From Rugalucina vietnamica (taxonomy: Eukaryota; Mollusca; Bivalvia; Lucinida; Lucinidae), in NCBI GenBank assembly GCA_964017185.1, contig OZ024882.1, forward strand, positions 36,814,488 to 36,878,487: a stretch of DNA of 64,000 bases, in the 5' to 3' direction. Both the position numbers and the translations under genes were made by a program. Below, in pieces: positions 12,314 to 26,000 of the stretch (position 1 is its first letter; every line of letters begins with the position of its first letter). Below the pieces are notes generated by a model that worked only from the letters and a program-made list of their open reading frames with translations, had not been told where the DNA came from and ran no database searches.

Positions 12314-15300
12314 GTGCCGGTAGGGGGTGGGGTAATTTGCAGGCCTGTCATCGCCGAGCGCGGACTTTCGGGAGCTAGCCACCTAGTGCGTCTTACAGTA
12401 GAAGGGTGGCACTCTCAGACCACATGCACCGCTATGCCGGGAAAACTCTGGTTTCCGAGAAATAGGGGGACAAATATGCCCGAAAATGCACATTTCCGTA
12501 TAGAAAAGGCATGCCGCGGGTACCCTCTTCGGCTGGGTACTTTATCGACTTTCGGGAGTTGGAGACCCAGTGGGTTTTGTAGTCCATACAAGTGCCTTCA
12601 CGGCCCATAGCTCGGCTATTCCGGGAAAACTCTGGTTTCTCGGAAATTTTAACTCGAACATTGGGCACTATGACATGTGCCGGTAGGGGGTGGGGTAATT
12701 TGCAGGCCTGTCATCGCCGAGCGCGGACTTTCGGGAGCTAGCCACCTAGTGCGTCTTACAGTAGAAGGGTGGCACTCTCAGACCACATGCACCGCTATGC
12801 CGGGAAAACTCTGGTTTCCGAGAAATAGGGGGACAAATATGCCCGAAAATGCACATTTCCGTATAGAAAAGGCATGCCGCGGGTACCCTCTTCGGCTGGG
12901 TACTTTTTCGACTTTCGGGAGTTGGAGACCCAGTGGGTTTTGTAGTCCATACAAGTGCCTTCACGGCCCATAGCTCGGCTATTCCGGGAAAACTCTGGTT
13001 TCTCGGAAATTTTAACTCGAACATTGGGCACTATGACATGTGCCGGTAGGGGGTGGGGTAATTTGCAGGCCTGTCATCGCCGAGCGCGGACTTTCGGGAG
13101 CTAGCCACCTAGTGCGTCTTACAGTAGAAGGGTGGCACTCTCAGACCACATGCACCGCTATGCCGGGAAAACTCTGGTTTCCGAGAAATAGGGGGACAAA
13201 TATGCCCGAAAATGCACATTTCCGTATAGAAAAGGCATGCCGCGGGTACCCTCTTCGGCTGGGTACTTTTTCGACTTTCGGGAGTTGGAGACCCAGTGGG
13301 TTTTGTAGTCCATACAAGTGCCTTCACGGCCCATAGCTCGGCTATTCCGGGAAAACTCTGGTTTCTCGGAAATTTTAACTCGAACATTGGGCACTATGAC
13401 ATGTGCCGGTAGGGGGTGGGGTAATTTGCAGGCCTGTCATCGCCGAGCGCGGACTTTCGGGAGCTAGCCACCTAGTGCGTCTTACAGTAAAAGGGTGGCA
13501 CTCTCAGACCACAAGCACCGCTATGCCGGGAAAACTCTGGTTTCCGAGAAATAGGGGGACAAATATGCCCGAAAATGCACATTTCCGTATAGAAAAGGCA
13601 TGCCGCGGGTACCCTCTTCGGCTGGGTACTTTTTCGACTTTCGGGAGTTGGAGACCCAGTGGGTTTTGTAGTCCATACAAGTGCCTTCACGGCCCATAGC
13701 TCGGCTATTCCGGGAAAACTCTGGTTTCTCGGAAATTTTAACTCGAACATTGGGCACTATGACATGTGCCGGTAGGGGGTGGGGTAATTTGCAGGCCTGT
13801 CATCGCCGAGCGCGGACTTTCGGGAGCTAGCCACCTAGTGCGTCTTACAGTAGAAGGGTGGCACTCTCAGACCACATGCACCGCTATGCCGGGAAAACTC
13901 TGGCTTCCGAGAAATAGGGGGACAAATATGCCCGAAAATGCACATTTCCGTATAGAAAAGGCATGCCGCGGGTACCCTCTTCGGCTGGGTACTTTATCGA
14001 CTTTCGGGAGTTGGAGACCCAGTGGGTTTTGTATTCCATACAAGTGCCTTCACGGCCCATAGCTCGGCTATTCCGGGAAAACTCTGGTTTCTCGGAAATT
14101 TTAACTCGAACATTGGGCACTATGACATGTGCCGGTAGGGGGTGGGGTAATTTGCAGGCCTGTCATCGCCGAGTGCGGACTTTCGGGAGCTAGCCACCTA
14201 GTGCGTCTTACAGTAGAAGGGTGGCACTCTTAGACCACATGCACCGCTATGCCGGGAAAACTCTGGTTTCCGAGAAATAGGGGGACGAATATGCCCGAAA
14301 ATGCACATTTCCGTATAGAAAAGGCATGCCGCGGGTACCCTCTTCGGCTGGGTACTTTTTCGACTTTCGGGAGTTGGAGACCCAGTGGGTTTTGTAGTCC
14401 ATACAAGTGCCTTCACGGCCCATAGCTCGGCTATTCCGGGAAAACTCTGGTTTCTCGGAAATTTTAACTCGAACATTGGGCACTATGACATGTGCCGGTA
14501 GGGGGTGGGGTAATTTGCAGGCCTGTCATCGCCGAGCGCGGACTTTCGGGAGCTAGCCACCTAGTGCGTCTTACAGTAGAAAGGTGGCACTCTCAGACCA
14601 CATGCACCGCTATGCCGGGAAAACTCTGGTTTCCGAGAAATAGGGGGACAAATATGCCCGAAAATGCACATTTCCGTATAGAAAAGGCATGCCGCGGGTA
14701 CCCTCTTCGGCTGGGTACTTTTTCGGCTTTCGGGAGTTGGAGACCCAGTGGGTTTTGTAGTCCATACAAGTGCCTTCACGGCCCATAGCTCGGCTATTCC
14801 GGGAAAACTCTGGTTTCTCGGAAATTTTAACTCGAACATTGGGCACTATGACATGTGCCGGTAGGGGGTGGGGTAATTTGCAGGCCTGTCATCGCCGAGT
14901 GCGGACTTTCGGGAGCTAGCCACCTAGTGCGTCTTACAGTAGAAGGGTGGCACTCTTAGACCACATGCACCGCTATGCCGGGAAAACTCTGGTTTCCGAG
15001 AAATAGGGGGACGAATATGCCCGAAAATGCACATTTCCGTATAGAAAAGGCATGCCGCGGGTACCCTCTTCGGCTGGGTACTTTTTCGACTTTCGGGAGT
15101 TGGAGACCCAGTGGGTTTTGTAGTCCATACAAGTGCCTTCACGGCCCATAGCTCGGCTATTCCGGGAAAACTCTGGTTTCTCGGAAATTTTAACTCGAAC
15201 ATTGGGCACTATGACATGTGCCGGTAGGGGGTGGGGTAATTTGCAGGCCTGTCATCGCCGAGCGCGGACTTTCGGGAGCTAGCCACCTAGTGCGTCTTAC

Positions 15301-18300
15301 AGTAGAAAGGTGGCACTCTCAGACCACATGCACCGCTATGCCGGGAAAACTCTGGTTTCCGAGAAATAGGGGGACAAATATGCCCGAAAATGCACATTTC
15401 CGTATAGAAAAGGCATGCCGCGGGTACCCTCTTCGGCTGGGTACTTTTTCGGCTTTCGGGAGTTGGAGACCCAGTGGGTTTTGTAGTCCATACAAGTGCC
15501 TTCACGGCCCATAGCTCGGCTATTCCGGGAAAACTCTGGTTTCTCGGAAATTTTAACTCGAACATTGGGCACTATGACATGTGCCGGTAGGGGGTGGGGT
15601 AATTTGCAGGCCTGTCATCGCCGAGCGCGGACTTTCGGGAGCTAGCCACCTAGTGCGTCTTACAGTAGAAGGGTGGCACTCTCAGACCACATGCACCGCT
15701 ATGCCGGGAAAACTCTGGTTTCCGAGAAATAGGGGGACAAATATGCCCGAAAATGCACATTTCCGTATAGAAAAGGCATGCCGCGGGTACCCTCTTCGGC
15801 TGGGTACTTTTTCGACTTTCGGGAGTTGGAGACCCAGTGGGTTTTGTAGTCCATACAAGTGCCTTCACGGCCCATAGCTCGGCTATTCCGGGAAAACTCT
15901 GGTTTCTCGGAAATTTTAACTCGAACATTGGGCACTATGACATGTGCCGGTAGGGGGAGGGGTAATTTGCAGGCCTGTCATCGCCGAGCGCGGACTTTCG
16001 GGAAATAGCCACCGAGTGGGTCTTACAGTTGAAGGGTGGCACTCTCAGACCACATGCACCGCTATGCCGGGAAAACTCTGGTTTCCGAGAAATAGGGGGA
16101 CAAATATGCCCGAAAATGCACATTTCCGTATAGAAAAGGCATGCCGCGGGTACCCTCTTCGGCTGGGTACTTTTTCGACGTCCGGGACTTGGAGACCCAG
16201 TGGGTTTTGTAGTCCATACAAGTGCCTTCACGGCCCATAGCTCGGCTATTCCGGGAAAACTCTGGTTTCTCGGAAATTTTAACTCGAACATTGGGCACTA
16301 TGACATGTGCCGGTAGGGGGTGGGGTAATTTGCAGGCCTGTCATCGCCGAGCGCGGACTTTCGGGAGCTAGCCACCTAGTGGGTCTTACAGTAGAAGGGT
16401 GGCACTCTCAGACCACATGCACCGCTATGCCGGGAAAACTCTGGTTTCCGAGAAATACGGGGACAAATATGCCCGAAAATGCACATTTCCGTATAGAAAA
16501 GGCATGCCGCGGGTACCCTCTTCGGCTGGGTACTTTTTCGACTTTCGGGAGTTGGAGACCCAGTGGGTTTTGTAGTCCATACAAGTGCCTTCACGGCCCA
16601 TAGCTCGGCTATTCCGGGAAAACTCTGGTTTCTCGGAAATTTTAACTCGAACATTGGGCACTATGACATGTGCCGGTAGGGGGTGGGGTAATTTGCAGGC
16701 CTGTCATCGCCGAGCGCGGACTTTCGGGAGCTAGCCACCTAGTGCGTCTTACAGTAGAAGGGTGGCACTCTCAGACCACATGCACCGCTATGCCGGGAAA
16801 ACTCTGGTTTCCGAGAAATAGGGGGACAAATATGCCCGAAAATGCACATTTCCGTATAGAAAAGGCATGCCGCGGGTACCCTCTTCGGCTGGGTACTTTA
16901 TCGACTTTCGGGAGTTGGAGACCCAGTGGGTTTTGTAGTTCATACAAGTGCCTTCACGGCCCATAGCTCGGCTATTCCGGGAAAACTCTGGTTTCTCGGA
17001 AATTTTAACTCGAACATTGGGCACTATGACATGTGCCGGTAGGGGGTGGGGTAATTTGCAGGCCTGTCATCGCCGAGCGCGGACTTTCGGGAGCTAGCCA
17101 CCTAGTGCGTCTTACAGTAGAAGGGTGGCACTCTCAGACCACATGCACCGCTATGCCGGGAAAACTCTGGTTTCCGAGAAATAGGGGGACAAATATGCCC
17201 GAAAATGCACATTTCCGTATAGAAAAGGCATGCCGCGGGTACCCTCTTCGGCTGGGTACTTTTTCGACTTTCGGGAGTTGGAGACCCAGTGGGTTTTGTA
17301 GTCCATACAAGTGCCTTCACGGCCCATAGCTCGGCTATTCCGGGAAAACTCTGGTTTCTCGGAAATTTTAACTCGAACATTGGGCACTATGACATGTGCC
17401 GGTAGGGGGTGGGGTAATTTGCAGGCCTGTCATCGCCGAGCGCGGACTTTCGGGAGCTAGCCACCTAGTGCGTCTTACAGTAGAAGGGTGGCACTCTCAG
17501 ACCACATGCACCGCTATGCCGGGAAAACTCTGGTTTCCGAGAAATAGGGGGACAAATATGCCCGAAAATGCACATTTCCGTATAGAAAAGGCATGCCGCG
17601 GGTACCCTCTTCGGCTGGGTACTTTTTCGACTTTCGGGAGTTGGAGACCCAGTGGGTTTTGTAGTCCATACAAGTGCCTTCACGGCCCATAGCTCGGCTA
17701 TTCCGGGAAAACTCTGGTTTCTCGGAAATTTTAACTCGAACATTGGGCACTATGACATGTGCCGGTAGGGGGTGGGGTAATTTGCAGGCCTGTCATCGCC
17801 GAGCGCGGACTTTCGGGAGCTAGCCACCTAGTGCGTCTTACAGTAAAAGGGTGGCACTCTCAGACCACAAGCACCGCTATGCCGGGAAAACTCTGGTTTC
17901 CGAGAAATAGGGGGACAAATATGCCCGAAAATGCACATTTCCGTATAGAAAAGGCATGCCGCGGGTACCCTCTTCGGCTGGGTACTTTTTCGACTTTCGG
18001 GAGTTGGAGACCCAGTGGGTTTTGTAGTCCATACAAGTGCCTTCACGGCCCATAGCTCGGCTATTCCGGGAAAACTCTGGTTTCTCGGAAATTTTAACTC
18101 GAACATTGGGCACTATGACATGTGCCGGTAGGGGGTGGGGTAATTTGCAGGCCTGTCATCGCCGAGCGCGGACTTTCGGGAGCTAGCCACCTAGTGCGTC
18201 TTACAGTAGAAGGGTGGCACTCTCAGACCACATGCACCGCTATGCCGGGAAAACTCTGGCTTCCGAGAAATAGGGGGACAAATATGCCCGAAAATGCACA

Positions 18301-20299
18301 TTTCCGTATAGAAAAGGCATGCCGCGGGTACCCTCTTCGGCTGGGTACTTTATCGACTTTCGGGAGTTGGAGACCCAGTGGGTTTTGTATTCCATACAAG
18401 TGCCTTCACGGCCCATAGCTCGGCTATTCCGGGAAAACTCTGGTTTCTCGGAAATTTTAACTCGAACATTGGGCACTATGACATGTGCCGGTAGGGGGTG
18501 GGGTAATTTGCAGGCCTGTCATCGCCGAGTGCGGACTTTCGGGAGCTAGCCACCTAGTGCGTCTTACAGTAGAAGGGTGGCACTCTTAGACCACATGCAC
18601 CGCTATGCCGGGAAAACTCTGGTTTCCGAGAAATAGGGGGACGAATATGCCCGAAAATGCACATTTCCGTATAGAAAAGGCATGCCGCGGGTACCCTCTT
18701 CGGCTGGGTACTTTTTCGACTTTCGGGAGTTGGAGACCCAGTGGGTTTTGTAGTCCATACAAGTGCCTTCACGGCCCATAGCTCGGCTATTCCGGGAAAA
18801 CTCTGGTTTCTCGGAAATTTTAACTCGAACATTGGGCACTATGACATGTGCCGGTAGGGGGTGGGGTAATTTGCAGGCCTGTCATCGCCGAGCGCGGACT
18901 TTCGGGAGCTAGCCACCTAGTGCGTCTTACAGTAGAAAGGTGGCACTCTCAGACCACATGCACCGCTATGCCGGGAAAACTCTGGTTTCCGAGAAATAGG
19001 GGGACAAATATGCCCGAAAATGCACATTTCCGTATAGAAAAGGCATGCCGCGGGTACCCTCTTCGGCTGGGTACTTTTTCGGCTTTCGGGAGTTGGAGAC
19101 CCAGTGGGTTTTGTAGTCCATACAAGTGCCTTCACGGCCCATAGCTCGGCTATTCCGGGAAAACTCTGGTTTCTCGGAAATTTTAACTCGAACATTGGGC
19201 ACTATGACATGTGCCGGTAGGGGGTGGGGTAATTTGCAGGCCTGTCATCGCCGAGCGCGGACTTTCGGGAGCTAGCCACCTAGTGCGTCTTACAGTAGAA
19301 GGGTGGCACTCTCAGACCACATGCACCGCTATGCCGGGAAAACTCTGGTTTCCGAGAAATAGGGGGACAAATATGCCCGAAAATGCACATTTCCGTATAG
19401 AAAAGGCATGCCGCGGGTACCCTCTTCGGCTGGGTACTTTTTCGACTTTCGGGAGTTGGAGACCCAGTGGGTTTTGTAGTCCATACAAGTGCCTTCACGG
19501 CCCATAGCTCGGCTATTCCGGGAAAACTCTGGTTTCTCGGAAATTTTAACTCGAACATTGGGCACTATGACATGTGCCGGTAGGGGGAGGGGTAATTTGC
19601 AGGCCTGTCATCGCCGAGCGCGGACTTTCGGGAGCTAGCCACCTAGTGGGTCTTACAGTTGAAGGGTGGCACTCTCAGACCACATGCACCGCTATGCCGG
19701 GAAAACTCTGGTTTCCGAGAAATAGGGGGACAAATATGCCCGAAAATGCACATTTCCGTATAGAAAAGGCATGCCGCGGGTACCCTCTTCGGCTGGGTAC
19801 TTTTTCGACGTCCGGGACTTGGAGACCCAGTGGGTTTTGTAGTCCATACAAGTGCCTTCACGGCCCATAGCTCGGCTATTCCGGGAAAACTCTGGTTTCT
19901 CGGAAATTTTAACTCGAACATTGGGCACTATGACATGTGCCGGTAGGGGGTGGGGTAATTTGCAGGCCTGTCATCGCCGAGCGCGGACTTTCGGGAGCTA
20001 GCCACCTAGTGGGTCTTACAGTAGAAGGGTGGCACTCTCAGACCACATGCACCGCTATGCCGGGAAAACTCTGGTTTCCGAGAAATACGGGGACAAATAT
20101 GCCCGAAAATGCACATTTCCGTATAGAAAAGGCATGCCGCGGGTACCCTCTTCGGCTGGGTACTTTTTCGACTTTCGGGAGTTGGAGACCCAGTGGGTTT
20201 TGTAGTCCATACAAGTGCCTTCACGGCCCATAGCTCGGCTATTCCGGGAAAACTCTGGTTTCTCGGAAATTTTAACTCGAACATTGGGCACTATGACAT
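12314..20299 (+). repeat. Higher-order repeat, 10-12 units, two copies
   Basis: Marker variants recur in the same order in 12314-16669 (12 units) and 16670-20299 (10 units). The order is a TTTATCGAC unit (12314; 16670), two consensus units, an ACAGTAAAAGG/ACAAGCACC unit (13403; 17759), a CTGGCTTCC/GTATTCCAT unit (13766; 18122), a CTCTTAGACC/GACGAAT unit (14129; 18485), a GAAAGGTGG/TTCGGCTTT unit (14492; 18848), a consensus unit, a GACGTCCGGGACTT unit (15944; 19574) and an ATACGGGGAC unit (16307; 19937). Copy 1 holds an extra two-unit duplication (14855-15580 repeats 14129-14854), which explains 12 against 10 units. Confidence 0.85.
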
Positions 20300-22939
20300 G
20301 TGTCGGTAAGGGGTGGGGTAATTTGCAGGCCTGTCATCGCCGAGCGCGGACTTTCGGGAGCTACAAACCTAGTGGGTCTTACAACAGAAGGGTGGCACTC
20401 TCAGACCACATGCACCGCTATGCCGGGAAAACTCTGGTTTCCGAGAAATAGGGGGACAAATATGCCCGAAAATGCACATTTCCGTATAGAAAAGGCATGC
20501 CGCGGGTACCCTCTTCGGCTGGGTACTTTTTCGACTTTCGGGAGTTGGAGACCCAGTGGGTTTTGTAGTCCATACAAGTGCCTTCACGGCCCATAGGTCG
20601 GCTATTCCGGGAAAACTCTGGTTTCTCGGAAATTTTAACTCGAACATTGGGCACTATGACATGTGCCGGTAGGGGGTGGGGTAATTTGCAGGCCTGTCAT
20701 CGCCGAGCGCGGACTTTCGGGAGCTAGCCACCTAGTGCGTCTTACAGTAGAAGGGTGGCACTCTCAGACCACATGCACCGCTATGCCGGGAAAACTCTGG
20801 TTTCCGAGAAATAGGGGGACAAATATGCCCGAAAATGCACATTTCCGTATAGAAAAGGCATGCCGCGGGTACCCTCTTCGGCTGGGTACTTTTTCGACTT
20901 TCGGGAGTTGGAGACCCAGTGGGTTTTGTAGTCCATACAAGTGCCTTCACGGCCCATAGCTCGGCTATTCCGGGAAAACTCTGGTTTCTCGGAAATTTTA
21001 ACTCGAACATTGGGCACTATGACATGTGCCGGTAGGGGGTGGGGTAATTTGCAGGCCTGTCATCGCCGAGCGCGGACTTTCGGGAGCTAGCCACCTAGTG
21101 CGTCTTACAGTAGAAGGGTGGCACTCTCAGACCACATGCACCGCTATGCCGGGAAAACTTTGGTTTCCGAGAAAAAGGGGGACAAATATGCCCGAAAATG
21201 CACATTTCCGTATAGAAAAGGCATGCCGCGGGTACCCTCTTCGGCTGGGTACTTTTTCGACTTTCGGGAGTTGGAGACCCAGTGGGTTTTGTAGTCCATA
21301 CAAGTGCCTTCACGGCCCATAGCTCGGCTATTCCGGGAAAACTCTGGTTTCTCGGAAATTTTAACTCGAACATTGGGCACTATGACATGTGCCGGTAGGG
21401 GGTGGGGTAATTTGCAGGCCTGTCATCGCCGAGCGCGGACTTTCGGGAGCTAGCCACCTAGTGCGTCTTACAGTAGAAGGGTGGCACTCTCAGACCACAT
21501 GCACCGCTATGCCGGGAAAACTCTGGTTTCCGAGAAATAGGGGGACAAATATGCCCGAAAATGCACATTTCCGTATAGAAAAGGCATGCCGCGGGTACCC
21601 CCTTCGGCTGGGTACTTTTTCGACTTTCGGGAGTTGGAGACCCAGTGGGTTTTGTAGTCCATACAAGTGCCTTCACGGCCCATAGCACGGCTATTCCGGG
21701 AAAACTCTGGTTTCTCGGAAATTTTAACTCGAACATTGGGCACTATGACATGTGCCGGTAGGGGGTGGGGTAATTTGCAGGCCTGTCATCGCCGAGCGCG
21801 GACTTTCGGGAGCTAGCCACCTAGTGCGTCTTACAGTAGAAGGGTGGCACTCTCAGACCACATGCACCGCTATGCCGGGAAAACTCTGGTTTCCGAGAAA
21901 TAGGGGGACAAATATGCCCGAAAATGCACATTTCCGTATAGAAAAGGCATGCCGCGGGTACCCTCTTCGGCTGGGTACTTTATCGACTTTCGGGAGTTGG
22001 AGACCCAGTGGGTTTTGTAGTCCATACAAGTGCCTTCACGGCCCATAGCTCGGCTATTCCGGGAAAACTCTGGTTTCTCGGAAATTTTAACTCGAACATT
22101 GGGCACTATGACATGTGCCGGTAGGGGGTGGGGTAATTTGCAGGCCTGTCATCGCCGAGTGCGGACTTTCGGGAGCTAGCCACCTAGTGCGTCTTACAGT
22201 AGAAGGGTGGCACTCTCAGACCACATGCACCGCTATGCCGGGAAAACTCTGGTTTCCGAGAAATAGGGGGACGAATTTGCCCGAAAATGCACATTTCCGT
22301 ATAGAAAAGGCATGCCGCGGGTACCCTCTTCGGCTGGGTACTTTTTCGACTTTCGGGAGTTGGAGACCCAGTGGGTTTTGTAGTCCATACAAGTGCCTTC
22401 ACGGCCCATAGCTCGGCTATTCCGGGAAAACTCTGGTTTCTCGGAAATTTTAACTCGAACATTGGGCACTATGACATGTGCCGGTAGGGGGTGGGGTAAT
22501 TTGCAGGCCTGTCATCGCCGAGCGCGGACTTTCGGGAGCTAGCCACCTAGTGCGTCTTACAGTAGAAGGGTGGCACTCTCAGACCACATGCACCGCTATG
22601 CCGGGAAAACTCTGGTTTCCGAGAAATAGGGGGACAAATATGCCCGAAAATGCACATTTCCGTATAGGAAAGGCATGCCGCGGGTACCCTCTTCGGCTGG
22701 GTACTTTTTCGGCTTTCGGGAGTTGGAGACCCAGTGGGTTTTGTAGTCCATACAAGTGCCTTCACGGCCCATAGCTCGGCTATTCCGGGAAAACTCTGGT
22801 TTCTCGGAAATTTTAACTCGAACATTGGGCACTATGACATGTGCCGGTAGGGGGTGGGGTAATTTGCAGGCCTGTCATCGCCGAGCGCGGACTTTCGGGA
22901 GCTAGCCACCTAGTGCGTCTTACAGTAGAAGGGTGGCAC

Positions 22940-23050
22940 TCTCAGACCACATGCACCGCTATGCCGGAAAAACTCTGGTTTCCGAGAAATAGGGGGACAT
23001 TTCCGAGAAACCAGAGTTTTCCCGGAATAGCCGAGCTATGGGCCGTGAAG
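22940..23050. repeat. Spacer-free centre of the foldback
   Basis: The + array reads normally to AGGGGGACA at 22991-22999. The - array begins at once with ATTTCCGAGAAACC, sharing one base (22999). The left arm stops in the first half-unit and the right arm starts in the second half-unit. The two copies of the half-unit motif AAAACTCTGGTTTC therefore face each other and form a short stem with a ~24-base loop. A 140-codon open frame across the junction (22841-23263) is an artefact of the fusion. Confidence 0.9.
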
Positions 23051-26000
23051 GCACTTGTATGGACTACAAAACCCACTGGGTCTCCAACTCCCGAAAGTCG
23101 AAAAAGTACCCAGCCGAAGAGGGTACCCGCGGCATGCCTTTTCTATACGGAAATGTGCATTTTCGGGCATATTTGTCCCCGTATTTCTCGGAAACCAGAG
23201 TTTTCCCGGCATAGCGGTGCATGTGGTCTGAGAGTGCCACCCTTCTACTGTAAGACCCACTAGGTGGCTAGCTCCCGAAAGTCCGCGCTCGGCGATGACA
23301 GGCCTGCAAATTACCCCACCCCCTACCGGCACATGTCATAGTGCCCAATGTTCGAGTTAAAATTTCCGAGAAACCAGAGTTTTCCCGGAATAGCCGACCT
23401 ATGGGTCGTGAAGGCACTTGTATGGACTACAAAACCCACTGGGTCTCCAACTCCCGAAAGTCGAAAAAGTACCCAGCCGAAGAGGGTACCCGCGGCATGC
23501 CTTTTCGATACGGAAATGTGCATTTTCGGGCATATTTGTCCCCCTATTTCTCGGAAACCAGAGTTTTCCCGGCATAGCGCTGCATGTGGTCTGAGAGTGC
23601 CACCCTTCTACTGTAAGACCCACTAGGTGGCTAGCTCCCGAAAGTCCGCGCTCGGCGATGACAGGCCTGCAAATTACCCCACCCCCTACCGGCACATGTC
23701 ATAGTGCCCAATGTTCGAGTTAAAATTTCCGAGAAACCAGTGTTTTCCCGGAATAGCCGAGCTATGGGCCGTGAAGGCACTTGTATGGACTACAAAACCC
23801 ACTGGGTCTCCAACTCCCGGACGTCGAAAAAGTACCCAGCCGAAGAGGGTACCCGCGGCATGCCTTTTCTATACGGAAATGTGCATTTTCGGGCATATTT
23901 GTCCCCCTATTTCTCGGAAACCAGAGTTTTCCCGGCATAGCGGTGCATGTGGTCTGAGAGTGCCACCCTTCAACTGTAAGACCCACTAGGTGGCTAGCTC
24001 CCGAAAGTCCGCGCTCGGCGATGACAGGCCTGCAAATTACCCCACCCCCTACCGGCACATGTCATAGTGCCCAATGTTCGAGTTAAAATTTCCGAGAAAC
24101 CAGAGTTTTCCCGGAATAGCCGACCTATGGGCTGTGAAGGCACTTGTATGGACTACAAAACCCACTGGGTCTCCAACTCCCGAAAGTCGAAAAAGTACCC
24201 AGCCGAAGAGGGTTACCGCGGCATGCCTTTTCTATACGGAAATGTGCATTTTCGGGCATATTTGTCCCCCTATTTCTCGGAAACCAGAGTTTTCCCGGCA
24301 TAGCGGTGCATGTGGTCTGAGAGTGCCACCCTTCTACTGTAAGACGCACTAGGTGGCTAGCTCCCGAAAGTCCGCGCTCGGCGATGACAGGCCTGCAAAT
24401 TACCCCACCCCCTACCGGCACATGTCATAGTGCCCAATGTTCGAGTTAAAATTTCCGAGAAACCAGAGTTTTCCCGGAATAGCCGACCTATGGGCCGTGA
24501 AGGCACTTGTATGGACTACAAAACCCACTGGGTCTCCAACTCCCGAAAGTCGAAAAAGTACCCAGCCGAAGAGGGTACCCGCGGCATGCCTTTTCTATAC
24601 GGAAATGTGCATTTTCGGGCATATTTGTCCCCCTATTTCTCGGAAACCAGAGTTTTCCCGGCATAGCGGTGCATGTGGTCTGAGAGTGCCACCCTTCTGT
24701 TGTAAGACCCACTAGGTTTGTAGCTCCCGAAAGTCCGCGCTCGGCGATGACAGGCCTGCAAATTACCCCACCCCTTACCGACACATGTCATAGTGCCCAA
24801 TGTTCGAGTTAAAATTTCCGAGAAACCAGAGTTTTCCCGGAATAGCCGAGCTATGGGCCGTGAAGGCACTTGTATGGACTACAAAACCCACTGGGTCTCC
24901 AACTCCCGAAAGTCGAAAAAGTACCCAGCCGAAGAGGGTACCCGCGGCATGCCTTTTCTATACGGAAATGTGCATTTTCGGGCATATTTGTCCCCGTATT
25001 TCTCGGAAACCAGAGTTTTCCCGGCATAGCGGTGCATGTGGTCTGAGAGTGCCACCCTTCTACTGTAAGACCCACTAGGTGGCTAGCTCCCGAAAGTCCG
25101 CGCTCGGCGATGACAGGCCTGCAAATTACCCCACCCCCTACCGGCAAATGTCATAGTGCCCAATGTTCGAGTTAAAATTTCCGAGAAACCAGAGTTTTCC
25201 CAGAATAGCCGAGCTATGGGCCGTGAAGGCACTTGTATGGACTACAAAACCCACTGGGTCTCCAAGTCCCGAAAGTCGAAAAAGTACCCAGCCGAAGAGG
25301 GTACCCGCGGCAAGCCTTTTCGATACGGAAATGTGCATTTTCGGGCATATTTGTCCCCCTATTTCTCGGAAACCAGAGTTTTCCCGGCATAGCGGTGCAT
25401 GTGGTCTGAGAGTGCCACCCTTCTACTGTAAGACCCATTAGGTGGCTAGCTCCCGAAAGTCCGCGCTCGGCGATGACAGGCCTGCAAATTACCCCACCCC
25501 CTACCGGCACATGTCATAGTGCCCAATGTTCGAGTTAAAATTTCCGAGAAACCAGAGTTTTCCCGGAATAGCCGACCTATGGGCCGTAAAGGCACTTGTA
25601 TGGACTACAAAACCCACTGGGTTTCCAACTCCCGAAAGTCGAAAAAGTATCCAGCCGAAGAGGGTACCCGCGGCATGCCTTTTCGATACGGAAATGTGCA
25701 TTTTCGGGCATATTTGTCCCCCTATTTCTCGGAAACCAGAGTTTTCCCGGCATAGCGGTGCATGTGGTCTGAGAGTGCCACCCTTCAACTGTAAGACCCA
25801 CTAGGTGGCTAGCTCCCGAAAGTCCGCGCTCGGCGATGACAGGCCTGCAAATTACCCCACCCCCTACCGGCACATGTGATAGGGCCCAATGTTCGAGTTA
25901 AAATTTCCGAGAAACCAGAGTTTTCCCGGAATAGCCGAGCTATGGGCCGTGAAGGCACTTGTATGGACTACAAAACCCACTGGGTCTCCAACTCCCGAAA

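Larger units (their letters stand above)
2194..22999 (+). repeat. Left arm: 363-bp tandem array, ~57 units, + orientation
   Basis: Unit starts, using the ATGCCGGTAGGGGG motif, fall every 363 bp from 2514 to 22841. That gives 56 complete units, a diverged outermost unit before 2514 and a 159-bp partial unit at the junction. Only three spacings deviate (362, 364 and 362 bp, ending at 4328, 5055 and 10499). Units differ at a few sites, for example G or C in TAGTGSGTCTT and G or C in CCATAGSTCGG. Internally the unit is two related halves: GACTTTCGGGAG and GGGAAAACTCTGGTTTC each occur twice about 183 bp apart. Open frames of 98, 92 and 78 codons recur in most units but are by-products of unit conservation. 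Confidence 0.95.

Noticed and set aside
22900..23100. Palindrome as a sequencing or assembly chimera
   Set aside because: Not fully excluded, but the arms differ in length, register and variants, and both outer ends share a 9-bp target duplication.
22841..23263. 140-codon junction-spanning open frame
   Set aside because: An artefact of joining two oppositely oriented arrays.
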